Assembly (NCBI GenBank): GCA_039105265.1
Contig: JAPFFF010000047.1
Span: forward strand, 372,001-436,000
Reading direction: 5' to 3'
Origin: Tritrichomonas musculus
Lineage: Eukaryota > Parabasalia > Tritrichomonadida > Tritrichomonadidae
DNA length: 64,000 nucleotides
This document shows positions 1 through 9,577 of the stretch, piece after piece. Both the position numbers and the translations under genes were made by a program. Within the stretch, counting starts at the first letter, position 1. Every line of letters starts with the position of its first letter. The notes below the pieces were generated by a model, which was given only the letters and a program-made list of their open reading frames with translations, ran no database searches and had not been told where the DNA came from.

Positions 1-1
1 T

Positions 2-1891
2 TCATACGATGTAAAAATCAAAATGGTTTGTCCGACAAGGCTTGTTGGAGAAATCTCCGGGCAAGATGGAGTTGTCAAAAAATTTGAGACTTTGTTTGAT
101 TTTTACGTCAATCATCAAACTGATACTGATTTTGAGTGGGATGTCGAGATAAACAATATAGACTATCGAGCAAATTATACGAAAGTCGCAGAAGATGATT
201 GGCGTTTTTATATATACAAAGACGAAATAAATTTCAATACCTATTTGCGAAAAGCAGAAAAAATAGTCAAAAAAGATGAATTTGCTTTGAAGGCAGATCA
301 TTATACAAAAACAGAATCTGACAAAAAATATCGAGATAAAAATGATTTAAGATATGAAGAGACAGAAGCTGTTCCTTTTGAACATAGGAGAAGTGCCAAT
401 GATAATATCGAGGTAAAAATCAAAATGGGTCGTTTCACGAGGCTTGTTGGGACGATGAGAGGAAATGATGGTTTTGTTAAGAATTTTAATATAATTTGGC
501 CTTTTACCCCAAATTACGAAACAGAAGAGGACATTGAATGGGGTGTCGAAATAGACGGACAAAATTATTATGCTGCTTATACGAAAGTCTTAGCAGATGA
601 TTGGCGGTTTTTTATATTCAATGACAAGGAAACTTTCCATACCGAATTACAAAAAGCAGAAAAATTGCTCATACAAGATGAATTTGCTTTGAAGGCAGAT
701 TATTATACAAAAACAGAATCTGACAATAAATATCGAGAAAAAAAAGATTTAATATATAAAGATGCTGTCAATGTGCCTTTTGAAAATATCTTCGATAGTG
801 GAGGAAGGTGGGAAGTCAAAATAAAAATGACTCGGAAAACTCATCTTGTTGGGACAATCTGCGAAGAAGATGGTGTTATCCATAATTTTGATTTTATATT
901 TGATTATGATGAAGGTGTCCCTGAGAATAGCGAAATATATATCGATGTCGATATTGACGGAAAAAATTATTACGTCAATTATGTTGACAATGCGCCTGAT
1001 GATTGGCGGTTTTTTATAGAAAGCGAATCAAGAAATTTAGATACCAAATTAACACTTGCAGAAAAAATACTCAAAAAAGATGAATTTGTTTTAAAGACAG
1101 ATAATAATTTTGAATTAGAGAAATTTTTTGAGACAGCGATGACCGAGTTTATTCGAACAGATCGAAACAAAGATGCCTTGGACAGTCCGAGTCAATATCT
1201 TGGATATTTCTACTGGCCTGATAATGATTTTGAACTTGGCTTTAAATTCGATCTAACCAAGAGTGAAGATAAATATCTTATTTTACAATACCAAATGTCA
1301 TTCAAATGGGACTTTGTATTGTTTTTGAATATCGCAACAAAATCTGGTACGCTCATCGTCTTTTCGAAGCTTGGTGATTTTCAATATCGAATCGTCAAAA
1401 ATTTAGTCCTCAAGACAGAATTGGATACTGATAAATATCGAAGAGAAGTGTCAAAAGTGTGTTGTACTTTTGAGAGACCTCCAGGGTTTGATCTCGTTTC
1501 TGATGATTATTTGGAAGATCTTGGTGATTTTTCTGACGTTAAGTACTTCAAAGTTGTTAGATCAAATAATGATTGTCCTGTTGGTGAGATCCTTGGATAT
1601 TTCTTTAATTTCTTCCTCTCATTCAATAATAAAATTAAAGACGATACAGAATGGAAGATTTTTTATCCTGGATTTGTAGAATGTTATGATTCTCATGCTA
1701 GTGGTTCAATAACATTTTCGTATCTCGTAGATCAAAAAAAGTTGAAGTCCTATTCGAATATCCTGAATGTTATGAAGTTGTTATACTCTTTTATGATCAC
1801 TCTGGAAAACGTCATTTTATTCGAATTCTTCACCAAGCACAAATTGCTTTACTTGATGAAATTTATGGAGGAAAAGCAATACAGAGTGTGA
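2..1891 (+). CDS. Tail-fibre-like repeat protein of the element (open at left window edge)
   Basis: The reading frame is already open at base 2, so the gene begins outside the window; the first ATG inside (base 23) falls in a repeat and is not a convincing start. The protein is built from at least three modules of about 130 residues. Each opens with V-K-I-K-M followed by a T-x-L-V-G strand, carries a D-D-W-R-F block and ends in LKADYYTKTESDNKY-like sequence. That last motif resembles the Y-T-K-x-E-x-D repeats common in trimeric phage tail fibres. The likely role is a fibrous structural or attachment protein, which is inference. The element locus looks broken, with about one break. Confidence 0.6.
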   Translation, partial: SYDVKIKMVCPTRLVGEISGQDGVVKKFETLFDFYVNHQTDTDFEWDVEINNIDYRANYTKVAEDDWRFYIYKDEINFNTYLRKAEKIVKKDEFALKADHYTKTESDKKYRDKNDLRYEETEAVPFEHRRSANDNIEVKIKMGRFTRLVGTMRGNDGFVKNFNIIWPFTPNYETEEDIEWGVEIDGQNYYAAYTKVLADDWRFFIFNDKETFHTELQKAEKLLIQDEFALKADYYTKTESDNKYREKKDLIYKDAVNVPFENIFDSGGRWEVKIKMTRKTHLVGTICEEDGVIHNFDFIFDYDEGVPENSEIYIDVDIDGKNYYVNYVDNAPDDWRFFIESESRNLDTKLTLAEKILKKDEFVLKTDNNFELEKFFETAMTEFIRTDRNKDALDSPSQYLGYFYWPDNDFELGFKFDLTKSEDKYLILQYQMSFKWDFVLFLNIATKSGTLIVFSKLGDFQYRIVKNLVLKTELDTDKYRREVSKVCCTFERPPGFDLVSDDYLEDLGDFSDVKYFKVVRSNNDCPVGEILGYFFNFFLSFNNKIKDDTEWKIFYPGFVECYDSHASGSITFSYLVDQKKLKSYSNILNVMKLLYSFMITLENVILFEFFTKHKLLYLMKFMEEKQYRV

Positions 1892-2035
1892 AATTTGACG
1901 AAGACGAACATAATATTCTTTTTCAATAAATTTGTGGGTAAATGCAACTCCAGAAAATCATTTATATATCAAACAAGTAAGAGCAATATTGTAAATTACG
2001 AAAAAAAAAACATATTTACGATACAAAATTTTTTT

Positions 2036-2569
2036 TTATACAACGACAAATTTTAGACATAAATGATAAACATTAACTAAATCATTAAATTCTTTGTTAT
2101 AAACTTGTTTAAAGTCAGTTATCATTTCTCCATCTTCATTAACGATTTTGATAGCTTCAATTTTTCGGATAGGAGATACTTTTGAAGCACAACATTTGAT
2201 ATCTTCATCAATATAAATTTCGACCGAACATTTCTTTCCTAAAATTGTTTTGATAATATTTTGTAAAGCGTCAATTGGGACAATAATACTATTTTTAAAT
2301 ATTAAATTCGATATTAATGCTTTATCTTGATTTAATAAAATTTTTGCATATGTCTCTAAAATCTTATATTTAACATCATATTCATTAGGGTCATCTGGAA
2401 GAGATTTTTGTAATTCAATATCTCTTGTGATGACAATATCTTCTTTACCATCTTCTCTTTTATTAATAAAGATATTATTTGTTAAATTATTAGTAGATTG
2501 AGATGCTGCAGATGGTTCAAGGGAGACATTTGCATTAACTCCGGCGTTTGCGTTTCGTTTCTTGATCAT
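2036..2569 (-). CDS. Unrecognised element protein, 177 aa
   Basis: The start is the ATG at 2569, which has only an A/T-rich leader before it (class C). The first 45 residues are Asn/Ser-rich and low in complexity. The rest alternates predicted strands and helices, with a helix around residues 105-118 followed by a short charged strand. This loosely recalls the helix-then-strand layout of the paralogous family in this element, but the Y/W anchor is absent, so I do not assign it. It is divergent from the gene at 2659. No known family was recognised. Confidence 0.6.
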   Translation of the reverse strand: MIKKRNANAGVNANVSLEPSAASQSTNNLTNNIFINKREDGKEDIVITRDIELQKSLPDDPNEYDVKYKILETYAKILLNQDKALISNLIFKNSIIVPIDALQNIIKTILGKKCSVEIYIDEDIKCCASKVSPIRKIEAIKIVNEDGEMITDFKQVYNKEFNDLVNVYHLCLKFVVV

Positions 2570-2658
2570 TTTTTATGTGGTGGAAAAAAATTTTTTAAAT
2601 GAGTTCTGAATAAAGAGAAAATAAAAAAATTATTTCTTTTTTTGAAAACAAAGTTTCA

Positions 2659-3117
2659 ATGGAACAAGTCTATCCAGAAAAACAAATTTTGCCAATATTT
2701 TATGAAATAAGATTTAATTCTCCTCTAGATATGGTCGAAATACAAAAATTATTAAAATTAAATTTATTATTTACAGATATCTTAGTAGATAATCAAATTA
2801 TAGGTGATGACTTTCATATCGATAAAAACTCTCATCGAATAATTTTGGCTCCAAAATATCCTTTTCGATATGTTGATTACGAAGATTGGATTGCTGATTT
2901 TAAGAGAATCCCTCCTCTGATTATTGAAATTGAAAAAAGAGTCAAAGGAGAAGTTTTTGGGATTACTGTTAAAAAACAAGATTTTGGAACATATTATTTA
3001 ACATATAATGGTTTTAAGATTAAAGAAGAAAAAAATAAGGAATTTGTTATTGGAGAGATGGATAAAATACAAGATTTCCTAGATTTATTTCAAGAATTAA
3101 GAATATCGATGAAATAA
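2659..3117 (+). CDS. Member of the element's W-helix-G paralogous family, 152 aa
   Basis: The layout matches other proteins of this element: an N-terminal strand (E-I-R-F-N-S), then Y-V-D-Y-E-D-W around residues 74-80, a helix of about 22 residues, and a strand with G-E-V-F-G-I near 97-102. An A/T-rich leader directly precedes the ATG (class C). The next gene begins 29 bases downstream on the same strand, so the two may share expression. Function is unknown. A structural role in the element's particle is conceivable because the family is expanded, but nothing in the sequence proves it. Confidence 0.6.
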   Translation: MEQVYPEKQILPIFYEIRFNSPLDMVEIQKLLKLNLLFTDILVDNQIIGDDFHIDKNSHRIILAPKYPFRYVDYEDWIADFKRIPPLIIEIEKRVKGEVFGITVKKQDFGTYYLTYNGFKIKEEKNKEFVIGEMDKIQDFLDLFQELRISMK

Positions 3118-3146
3118 GGAATAGAATTATTTTTTTAAAACTCTAA

Positions 3147-5513
3147 ATGATTGAAGATGAATGGTTATTGCCTTTGAATTCGATGATAGGCCTCGTAAAA
3201 AATACGAAGAAATGTGATATCAAATTAAATGTCTTAAAATTTCATTCTGATTCGAAAATGGAATTTGTTTCTTGTCCTACTTTTGAATTCAAAATACCAT
3301 ATCAATGGTGTCGAAGATCTCTTTTTGATGAAGATGTTGATAAAATTCAAAATTTTTGTAAAGAGACTGATAATATGGTTTATGGCTTAATTTATGGTTG
3401 GAGATGTCTAGATCCTTTTGTCGAAGGGAATGAAAATTTTATTGGAAAAAAGGCTCGAATTTATTTTGATTTAGCTACTTATGAGAATACAGATTGTGAA
3501 TTTCCAATACAAATGAAACCTAAAGACTTCCCTGTTAAAAGATATCCAAACGAAACAGATGAATCATCCTCATCATCATCAGAAAGTGATTCTGAAGAAG
3601 AAGAAGACAAAAAAGAAGCGTCAGTTGTGGAAGACAAAAAAGAAGACAAAAAAGAAGAAATTGAAAAATTCGAAAAAGAATATGATAATGACAGAAGAAA
3701 ATTACGAGATAGGTTAGATGATTTAGATAACTTAATTTCTGAACGAGAAGATGAACTACAAAATTTTGAAAAATATTATGCAGAAGGTCGTTTTTTGAAT
3801 CGATACTCTATCCCTCAAGATGTTGATTCTCAAGTCGGAATGGAAAAGACAAGACAATTTATTGAAGAAGACTTATCGAATTATCAAAAAGAATTTGATA
3901 TTTTAGATAAATTATGGGATAAAGGAGCAGATTATGCATCAAATACAAAAGAAATAATTGTTGAAGAAGAAGAAGATGACCCTGAAATCGCAAAAGTCAA
4001 ACAAAAAATGAAGAAATTCAAAAAGAAATTAGAAAATTTTGCTTCCGATGAAGATTTTGAAATAAATGATGAAATGGAAGAAGATAAAGAAGAGAAAGAA
4101 GAGAAAGCTAAAGAAGAAGTTTTAAATACCGAAATCGGAGATAAAATAAAAGAATTAGAAGAAGAGAAAACTGAAAAAAAAGCAGAAGAAGTTGTTGCTG
4201 AAATTCAGAAAATGGAAGACGAAGAAAAAGAAAAAATAAGCGAAATAAAAGAAGAAATAAAAAAAGATAAGAGTCTGACAGAAGACGAAATCAAAGATGA
4301 AAAAGAAGAAATAGTAGATACAAAATATCGAATCAAATTCCTGAAAGAGAAAAAAGAAGAAATTCAACAAAAATATCAAATAAGTTCCTTTATCCCTCCT
4401 CCTCCTTCGGCAGATTCAGAGACAAAAAATAAACCATCAGAAGAGTCAATACCAAAAAATACAACAACAGAAATGGTTTCAAAATACCCAAAAGCTAGAG
4501 TTCAAATAATAGAAGAGGAAGAAGATAAAAGTCCAAAACTACCTCCAACAACATCAAGCAAACCTGAAGTATCTGAAATTGTTATGAAAAATGGAAGGCC
4601 GATAAAAATAAAAGGTAAAGATTTATTCCCAAGATCGAAGAAAAGTTCATGGGATTTTGGATATCATCATGGAGATGATTTTGATAGTTTTGGAAATAAA
4701 CAAACTATGAAAAGTATTACAAAAAATAGAAATAAAGCTTTGAAAAATATTCAAAATTGGATGTCTGAATTAGGAAAAATGAGAACATCTTCCGTATCTA
4801 TAGAGAATGGAAATATATCTAAATATGTTGATGATTTACGAAAACAGACTTTACAAGAAGTTCAAAATCTACCAACTTTAGAAGTAGAATTCCCAGATAT
4901 TAATGACTATATCCCGAAAACAAATTGGAAGAAAGAATATAATAAAATTAGAGATAAAGTTTTTGATGATTTGGCAAAATATGAATATACAATAGAAGAC
5001 ACTCCCGAAGCAAAAGAAAATTTAATGATGAAAGCAAAAACAATGATAGATGATTTAATAGATAATAGTAATTATCTCCCTCAAGATAAAGAAATGTTAA
5101 AGAAACAAGGAGAAAATTTAATTCAAAAAGATGATGAAACAGGAAAAGTTAAATTTAATCTTGTTGACGATTCTGATGATTCCGATAGTGATTCTGACGA
5201 TATATCAACTTCGAAAAAGAAACGCCGAAAAGAACTCATGAAAAAATTAATGAAAAAGAAGAAGTCTAAACTTTTTGGTAAAAAATCAGATGATTCATCA
5301 GATAGTGATTCCGATGATATTGGTTCAAGAAGAAAACAATTCTTAAAGAAGATGAAAAAGATGAAAAAACAAAAAGAAAAATTAGAAAAAGAAACACTCA
5401 AGAAGCAAAAAGAAAAATTAGAAAAAGAAATGAAGGAAAAAATAAAGAATATGTCAAGTTCTTCAGACAAAAAAGAAGCAAAATTAAGGAAAAAGAAAAA
5501 AGCCTCAATATAA
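3147..5513 (+). CDS. Large highly charged element protein with N-terminal W-helix-G domain, 788 aa
   Basis: Residues 1-125 carry the family layout: L-P-L-N-S near the start, P-Y-Q-W-C around 50, a helix, then Y-G-L-I-Y-G. The remainder is extremely charged: Ser/Asp/Glu runs (about 140-160), long Glu/Lys coiled-coil stretches, a Pro-rich patch near 415 and a C-terminal tail with S-D-D-S-D-S-D blocks alternating with Lys-rich blocks. Acidic/basic alternation like this suggests a nucleic-acid or scaffold protein. Compositional bias makes distant similarity searches unreliable. The leader ends TTTTTTTAAAACTCTAA before ATG (class C). Function unknown. Confidence 0.65.
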   Translation: MIEDEWLLPLNSMIGLVKNTKKCDIKLNVLKFHSDSKMEFVSCPTFEFKIPYQWCRRSLFDEDVDKIQNFCKETDNMVYGLIYGWRCLDPFVEGNENFIGKKARIYFDLATYENTDCEFPIQMKPKDFPVKRYPNETDESSSSSSESDSEEEEDKKEASVVEDKKEDKKEEIEKFEKEYDNDRRKLRDRLDDLDNLISEREDELQNFEKYYAEGRFLNRYSIPQDVDSQVGMEKTRQFIEEDLSNYQKEFDILDKLWDKGADYASNTKEIIVEEEEDDPEIAKVKQKMKKFKKKLENFASDEDFEINDEMEEDKEEKEEKAKEEVLNTEIGDKIKELEEEKTEKKAEEVVAEIQKMEDEEKEKISEIKEEIKKDKSLTEDEIKDEKEEIVDTKYRIKFLKEKKEEIQQKYQISSFIPPPPSADSETKNKPSEESIPKNTTTEMVSKYPKARVQIIEEEEDKSPKLPPTTSSKPEVSEIVMKNGRPIKIKGKDLFPRSKKSSWDFGYHHGDDFDSFGNKQTMKSITKNRNKALKNIQNWMSELGKMRTSSVSIENGNISKYVDDLRKQTLQEVQNLPTLEVEFPDINDYIPKTNWKKEYNKIRDKVFDDLAKYEYTIEDTPEAKENLMMKAKTMIDDLIDNSNYLPQDKEMLKKQGENLIQKDDETGKVKFNLVDDSDDSDSDSDDISTSKKKRRKELMKKLMKKKKSKLFGKKSDDSSDSDSDDIGSRRKQFLKKMKKMKKQKEKLEKETLKKQKEKLEKEMKEKIKNMSSSSDKKEAKLRKKKKASI

Positions 5514-5526
5514 AGATATTATTATT

Positions 5527-5942
5527 TTTTTTTATCCCGGTTAATGGACCAATCTTGAAGGACCAGTTTTGGGACCAATCTTGGGACCAATCTTGAAAAT
5601 TTTCAGTAATGATCGATTTTGGGTTGATTTATCCTGGTTAATGGACCAAAAATCTGGTCCTGGACCAATCTTGAAATTCTAATATCTCAAAAAAATTCAG
5701 CGGTTCAAAAAGAAGCTGTTCAAAAAACCCTTGGTTTTAGCTATAAAATATATAGGATCTTAGGAGGACCAGTTTTGGAACCAATCTTGGGACCAATCTT
5801 ATAAAAAGATTTTTTCACTGAAAATCAAATTATTTTTCGATCATTTGGGAAAATCAAAAAAATCGCCTCTCTATAAAAGTTTTCCAGATCAAGATTGGTC
5901 CGGTATTTGGTCCGGTATTTGGTCCATTAACCAAGATAAAAA
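5527..5942. repeat. MITE-like repeat, copy 1 (GGACCAATCTTG-rich, inverted ends)
   Basis: The unit opens with TTTATCCCGGTTAATGGACC and closes with GGTCCATTAACCAAGATAAA, so the two ends are imperfect inverted repeats of about 22 bp. Inside are many copies of GGACCAATCTTG in both orientations and one internal copy of the end sequence (about 5627-5650). A nearly identical second copy lies at 12114-12497. There is no coding capacity. It fits a small non-autonomous foldback or MITE-type DNA element inserted in the larger element; a regulatory duplication is the alternative. Confidence 0.6.
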
Positions 5943-6006
5943 TGATATGAAAAAAAAAAATTTGACTTTCATCTTTTTGTGGTGCTTCAAGGATATAATC
6001 AAACAT

Positions 6007-6430
6007 TTTTTGACCTCAAACTTTTTGTGAAATATCTCAAAATTCTAATTTGAAAAAGACTTCAGAAAAAAAAATTTGAATACTCTCTGAAAAAAAAATG
6101 AGACGAAAAAGACATGTGATCTGAGACAATATTTGGTCATAAAAACTTGCAGACTCCTCTTTGTGGCGCTCTAAGTATACTTTGTGACCCTTCAGGTATA
6201 TCTTTGTGGCGCTTCAGGTAGTCTTTGTGGCGCTCTAAGACATCTTTGTGGCGCTCTAAGTATACTTTGTGGCGCTCAAATATATACTTTGTGGCGCTCT
6301 AAGATATTTCAATTTTTTTTTGAAAAAAACATTTTTTGACCTCAAACTTTTTGTGAAATATCTCAAAATTCTAATTTGAAAAAGACTTCAGAAAAAAAAA
6401 TTTGAATACTCTCTGAAAAAAAATGAGACA
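6007..6430. repeat. Long direct repeat flanking a TTTGTGGCGCT tandem array
   Basis: A block of about 95 bp starting TTTTTGACCTCAAACTTTTT occurs at about 6007-6102 and again at about 6331-6427. Between them, at about 6160-6305, is an irregular array of CTTTGTGGCGCTCTAAG-type units, roughly seven copies separated by short variable spacers; a degenerate copy sits near 5977. The region separates a rightward gene from a leftward one, so both genes end here. There is no open frame of note. Its function is unknown. Confidence 0.6.
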
Positions 6431-6462
6431 AATGATATGAAAAAAAAAACGTTTATTGTCCG

Positions 6463-7374
6463 TCAAGTTCTTTTGTAATAAATATAAACGAACTTTTCAC
6501 CAAACCTTTTCTTACGACGATCAAAATAGTCATGAAAATTTGATAATTTGCCAATTCCATTATTTGTGATATCTATATCAAAATAATTCTCGAGTTTTCT
6601 TCTTATTTCTGTCATAGTCATTCCATCTTCTAAATCATCAGGAGAGATTGTAGAGACAAAAGAACCAAAATTTTGATTCATTTCTCGAAACTTTTTCTTT
6701 CGTTGATATTGTGTCTGAGGTTCTCTTGGCTTCCGAATTTCTGGAACAAAATCTGTTTCGATCATCCATCTTTTTTGATTTTTTCTTTTTTCTCGTCTTT
6801 TTATCAAATTTTCATCTTGAGCTAATTTTGTTGTTTTTCGACAATCTTGAACATTTCTTTTTTTCGGAAGATCTTCTTGATCAACATCATAATTTGTTTG
6901 AGGATTTATCGAAACTTGAATCATTGGGGTAATATGTTGATTCTCTAAAGGAGCATAATTATAGTCATAAGGAGTTTGACTAGCAAAATATTCATCATCT
7001 CTTTGAGTCGAACATTCTTCTGGGAGAGGTGGTAATTCTCGCATTTCTTGAGATGGTCGTATCTTGAAAGTTGATAATTGATCTGTAATATCTTGAACTT
7101 TCAATAAAGTTTGTGGAGATACAACTGCGTCAAAAGAACTTGTTAAATTTGATCTGATTTGATCATCTTGAGAACTTGTAAATTCTTGAGAGCTTGGTAA
7201 AATAATTCCGGCAGAAATTAATTCTTTTCTCATTTGTTGAGTATTTGGTATTGGATTTTCTTCTTCTTCGTCTTCTTCCTCCATCCAATCAAGATTTGCT
7301 TGACTTAAACGATTCCCAAAATCTTGAGAAAAATTTTGCCTAATTTTTTGGCTGCAAGGTTGGCTTTCCAACAT
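6463..7374 (-). CDS. Unrecognised acidic element protein, 303 aa
   Basis: The first real ATG is at 7374 (M-L-E-S-Q-P-C-S). The N-terminal half is Gln/Ser-rich with an acidic E-E-E-D-E-E-E run near residue 33 and looks disordered. A basic stretch follows around 185-230 (K-R-R-E-K-R-K-N-Q-K). The C-terminal 80 residues look folded, with M-T-E-I-R-R-K-L-E-N-Y-F and a basic end. The gene is divergent from the helicase at 7470, with only 95 bases between starts, so the two probably share a bidirectional control region. A DNA-binding partner of the helicase is possible; this is inference. Confidence 0.6.
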   Translation of the reverse strand: MLESQPCSQKIRQNFSQDFGNRLSQANLDWMEEEDEEEENPIPNTQQMRKELISAGIILPSSQEFTSSQDDQIRSNLTSSFDAVVSPQTLLKVQDITDQLSTFKIRPSQEMRELPPLPEECSTQRDDEYFASQTPYDYNYAPLENQHITPMIQVSINPQTNYDVDQEDLPKKRNVQDCRKTTKLAQDENLIKRREKRKNQKRWMIETDFVPEIRKPREPQTQYQRKKKFREMNQNFGSFVSTISPDDLEDGMTMTEIRRKLENYFDIDITNNGIGKLSNFHDYFDRRKKRFGEKFVYIYYKRT

Positions 7375-7433
7375 GTATAAAAATGAAGTCAAGTTCTCAA
7401 AAATTTTTTCACTTCACCTTTTACCAAAAGGTA

Positions 7434-7469
7434 CTTGACGATGATACAATATCATATCATTTTTATTTA
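7434..7469 (+). promoter_or_regulatory. Class B promoter of the helicase gene
   Basis: CTTGACGA at 7434-7441 is followed by ATATCATTTTTATTTA running into the ATG at 7470. It matches the CTTGACG plus TCAYTT-type initiator pattern seen upstream of the polymerase, primase and kinase genes, and it decides the start at 7470 over the in-frame ATG at 7383. Confidence 0.55.
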
Positions 7470-9296
7470 ATGTCTTCTCCGATATATATCGAAGCTCAAA
7501 ATGGTACGATCGAATCAGTACCGAGAAATTTTTTACAAATTAGATTTTCTCAAACAACTTCAACATCTCAACAATATCTTGAAGAAGAAGAAGAAAATAA
7601 TGAAAATGCAAATCCTTTTATTGCTGATGAGGAAGAAGAAAATTTGGAACAAAATAAAGTTAAACAAAATATTTTCCCAAATTATTTTGTACCAGAAATT
7701 TCTGAAAATGATCTTGAAATCAGAAAAGATTTGATTCTTATTCCTCCTTCTGATATAATCAATTTATTTAATCTTTTCTTACCAACAACAGAGAATTTCA
7801 ATAAAATTTTGAAATATTCTTTGAATGGTCCATATAAACATTCTGTTTTAAAACCTATTTTATTAGAATGGTTTAATGCTCAAAATTCAGAATTTATCGA
7901 TTCTGCATTCTCTCAATCAAATCGAAAATCTCAACGAAATAATATTTGGTTCTTCAAAATTATTAATCATTTATCTGTTCCTCAAAAAAATTATATTTTA
8001 GAACAATATTGCAATAATACAGTTAATCCTTTGTGCAAAATAGAAGGGAAAGATATTTTTTCATTCTCTGATCTTCGAAAGAAAAATTATATCAAATCAA
8101 CAGGGACTGGAATAAGGGTTGGGGAATTTATTTCAGATCTCAAAAGAGTCGCTGCTCAAATTGAATCTCGACAAAAAAAGCCATATATTTTGAAAATGTA
8201 TACTGAAGGTTCAAGAAAGCCCCAAATTCAATATTTTACAAAATCAGAATTTGTTGAAAAACTCAAATCCATAAAATTTTTTGCATCATTGACAGGATAT
8301 TCTATTTATTCGGCAGGGATGAATCCAAATTATTTTTTGTATAAATCGATTTGTTTCTTATCTCCTGACCCAGACATTTTTTCAATATTTCAAGGATATG
8401 ATTATCCTCTTGTTTCGTCAATATCTCAGCCTCTTATTCAACCTTTCATTGATCATATTCATCAAATAATTTGTTCAGGAGATTCTCAATTGGCTATTTA
8501 TATCATAAATTGGTTATCTTTTGTTTTTCAAAAGCCGAATGAACAAACAGAAACTGCATTAATTTTGATAGGTCCTCATGGTTCAGGAAAGACAACTTTC
8601 ACGAATGTGATTTGTGAATTATTAGGTGATTTTGCCAGGAAAAATACATCCATACAAGCTGTTTCGGGGAATTTTAACGATACTATTTTGAACAAAAAAT
8701 TAATCATCTGTAATGAGACAAATTCTTTTGTTGAAAACAAGAAAAGTGATTTCGAAAAAATCAAAACTCTTATCACAGACAATATTCAAGAAATAACAAA
8801 AAGATATCAAAATACTCAGTCGGTCCAAATTTATGCAAATTTCATCTTTGTCTCAAATAATATTGCTCCTGTATTGATTCAAGAAGGAGATCGTCGATTT
8901 GTTGTTTCCGAAGTATCATCTGCAAAAGTGAATAATTTAGAATATTTTCGAGATTTAAAGTCATCCTTCACTGAAGAATTTTATTCTCATTTACTATCTT
9001 ATTTCTTACGAAATGATATCTCAAGATGGGAAAGGCGAAATCTTCCAATGACAAAAGCTAAAAAAAGAATTCTTGATTATTCAAGAAATCCAATATCTCT
9101 CTTTGTTCAATCTCGGAAATCAAAATTCGAAGGAGGATATCAAGCTAGTACTGCTTATGAAGCATATCGAAAATGGTGTCCTAAAAATGGTTATAAAGCA
9201 AAGGATATCCAAAATTTCGAAATCATAGTATCAGTCTTTTGTGATATCCTTGATTATCAAGGCACAAAGTATTATCGTCTTAAGACGAATCAATAA
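7470..9296 (+). CDS. Superfamily 3 (D5-like) helicase of the element, 608 aa
   Basis: This is probably an ATP-driven replicative DNA helicase working with the element's polymerase. Walker A is G-P-H-G-S-G-K-T-T-F at about residues 367-376 and a Walker B-like strand, K-K-L-I-I-C-N-E-T, lies near 408-417, followed by conserved S-N-N and G-D-R-R-F blocks (SF3 motif C and arginine finger region). The upstream D-L-R-K-K and G-I-R-V-G-E-F block is shared with the primase-helicase at 12544-15039, so the two are paralogues. It has no primase-like N-terminus; the first 100 residues are acidic. The start was chosen from the class B promoter. Confidence 0.85.
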   Translation: MSSPIYIEAQNGTIESVPRNFLQIRFSQTTSTSQQYLEEEEENNENANPFIADEEEENLEQNKVKQNIFPNYFVPEISENDLEIRKDLILIPPSDIINLFNLFLPTTENFNKILKYSLNGPYKHSVLKPILLEWFNAQNSEFIDSAFSQSNRKSQRNNIWFFKIINHLSVPQKNYILEQYCNNTVNPLCKIEGKDIFSFSDLRKKNYIKSTGTGIRVGEFISDLKRVAAQIESRQKKPYILKMYTEGSRKPQIQYFTKSEFVEKLKSIKFFASLTGYSIYSAGMNPNYFLYKSICFLSPDPDIFSIFQGYDYPLVSSISQPLIQPFIDHIHQIICSGDSQLAIYIINWLSFVFQKPNEQTETALILIGPHGSGKTTFTNVICELLGDFARKNTSIQAVSGNFNDTILNKKLIICNETNSFVENKKSDFEKIKTLITDNIQEITKRYQNTQSVQIYANFIFVSNNIAPVLIQEGDRRFVVSEVSSAKVNNLEYFRDLKSSFTEEFYSHLLSYFLRNDISRWERRNLPMTKAKKRILDYSRNPISLFVQSRKSKFEGGYQASTAYEAYRKWCPKNGYKAKDIQNFEIIVSVFCDILDYQGTKYYRLKTNQ

Positions 9297-9331
9297 ACTT
9301 AATTTTTTTATTATTTTTAATTTTATTTCAA

Positions 9332-9577
9332 ATGTCTTCAAAAATTTCTAAAATCAGCAAAATCTTCGAAGACCTCCAAAATTGGAGATTGACCGATGAT
9401 GAACAAAAAAAAGAGGAAATTATCGCCGAATTACAAATTTTAGCCGAACCTTTTTTGGAGAATTCATTCATGGACTACATTGAAAATGACTCAACTTTTT
9501 TAAATTTGTTTGAAGCGATGATGATAAAAGAATTAGAAAAATTAGGCTTTTTATTAGAAGCTTTATTGCTCTCCTGA
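9332..9577 (+). CDS. Small helical element protein, 81 aa
   Basis: It starts 35 bases after the helicase stop and its 3' end overlaps the convergent gene at 9563 by 15 bases. The sequence is entirely helix-forming: a T-D-D-E-Q-K-K-E-E-I block, then F-M-D-Y-I-E-N-D and a Leu-rich end. The T-D-D-E plus E-K and F-x-x-x-C/I spacing faintly recalls the pair at 21531 and 21771, but too weakly to assign. The leader is A/T-rich (class C). Function unknown. Confidence 0.5.
   Translation: MSSKISKISKIFEDLQNWRLTDDEQKKEEIIAELQILAEPFLENSFMDYIENDSTFLNLFEAMMIKELEKLGFLLEALLLS

Noticed and set aside
4155-4379. Minus-strand frame, Phe-rich, opposite the charged element protein
   Set aside because: It mirrors Glu/Lys-rich codons (GAA/AAA give TTC/TTT); no start context and pure low complexity.
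5123-5470. Minus-strand Ser/Phe-rich frame of 115 codons
   Set aside because: Shadow of Asp/Lys repeats of the 788-aa protein; no promoter-type sequence upstream.
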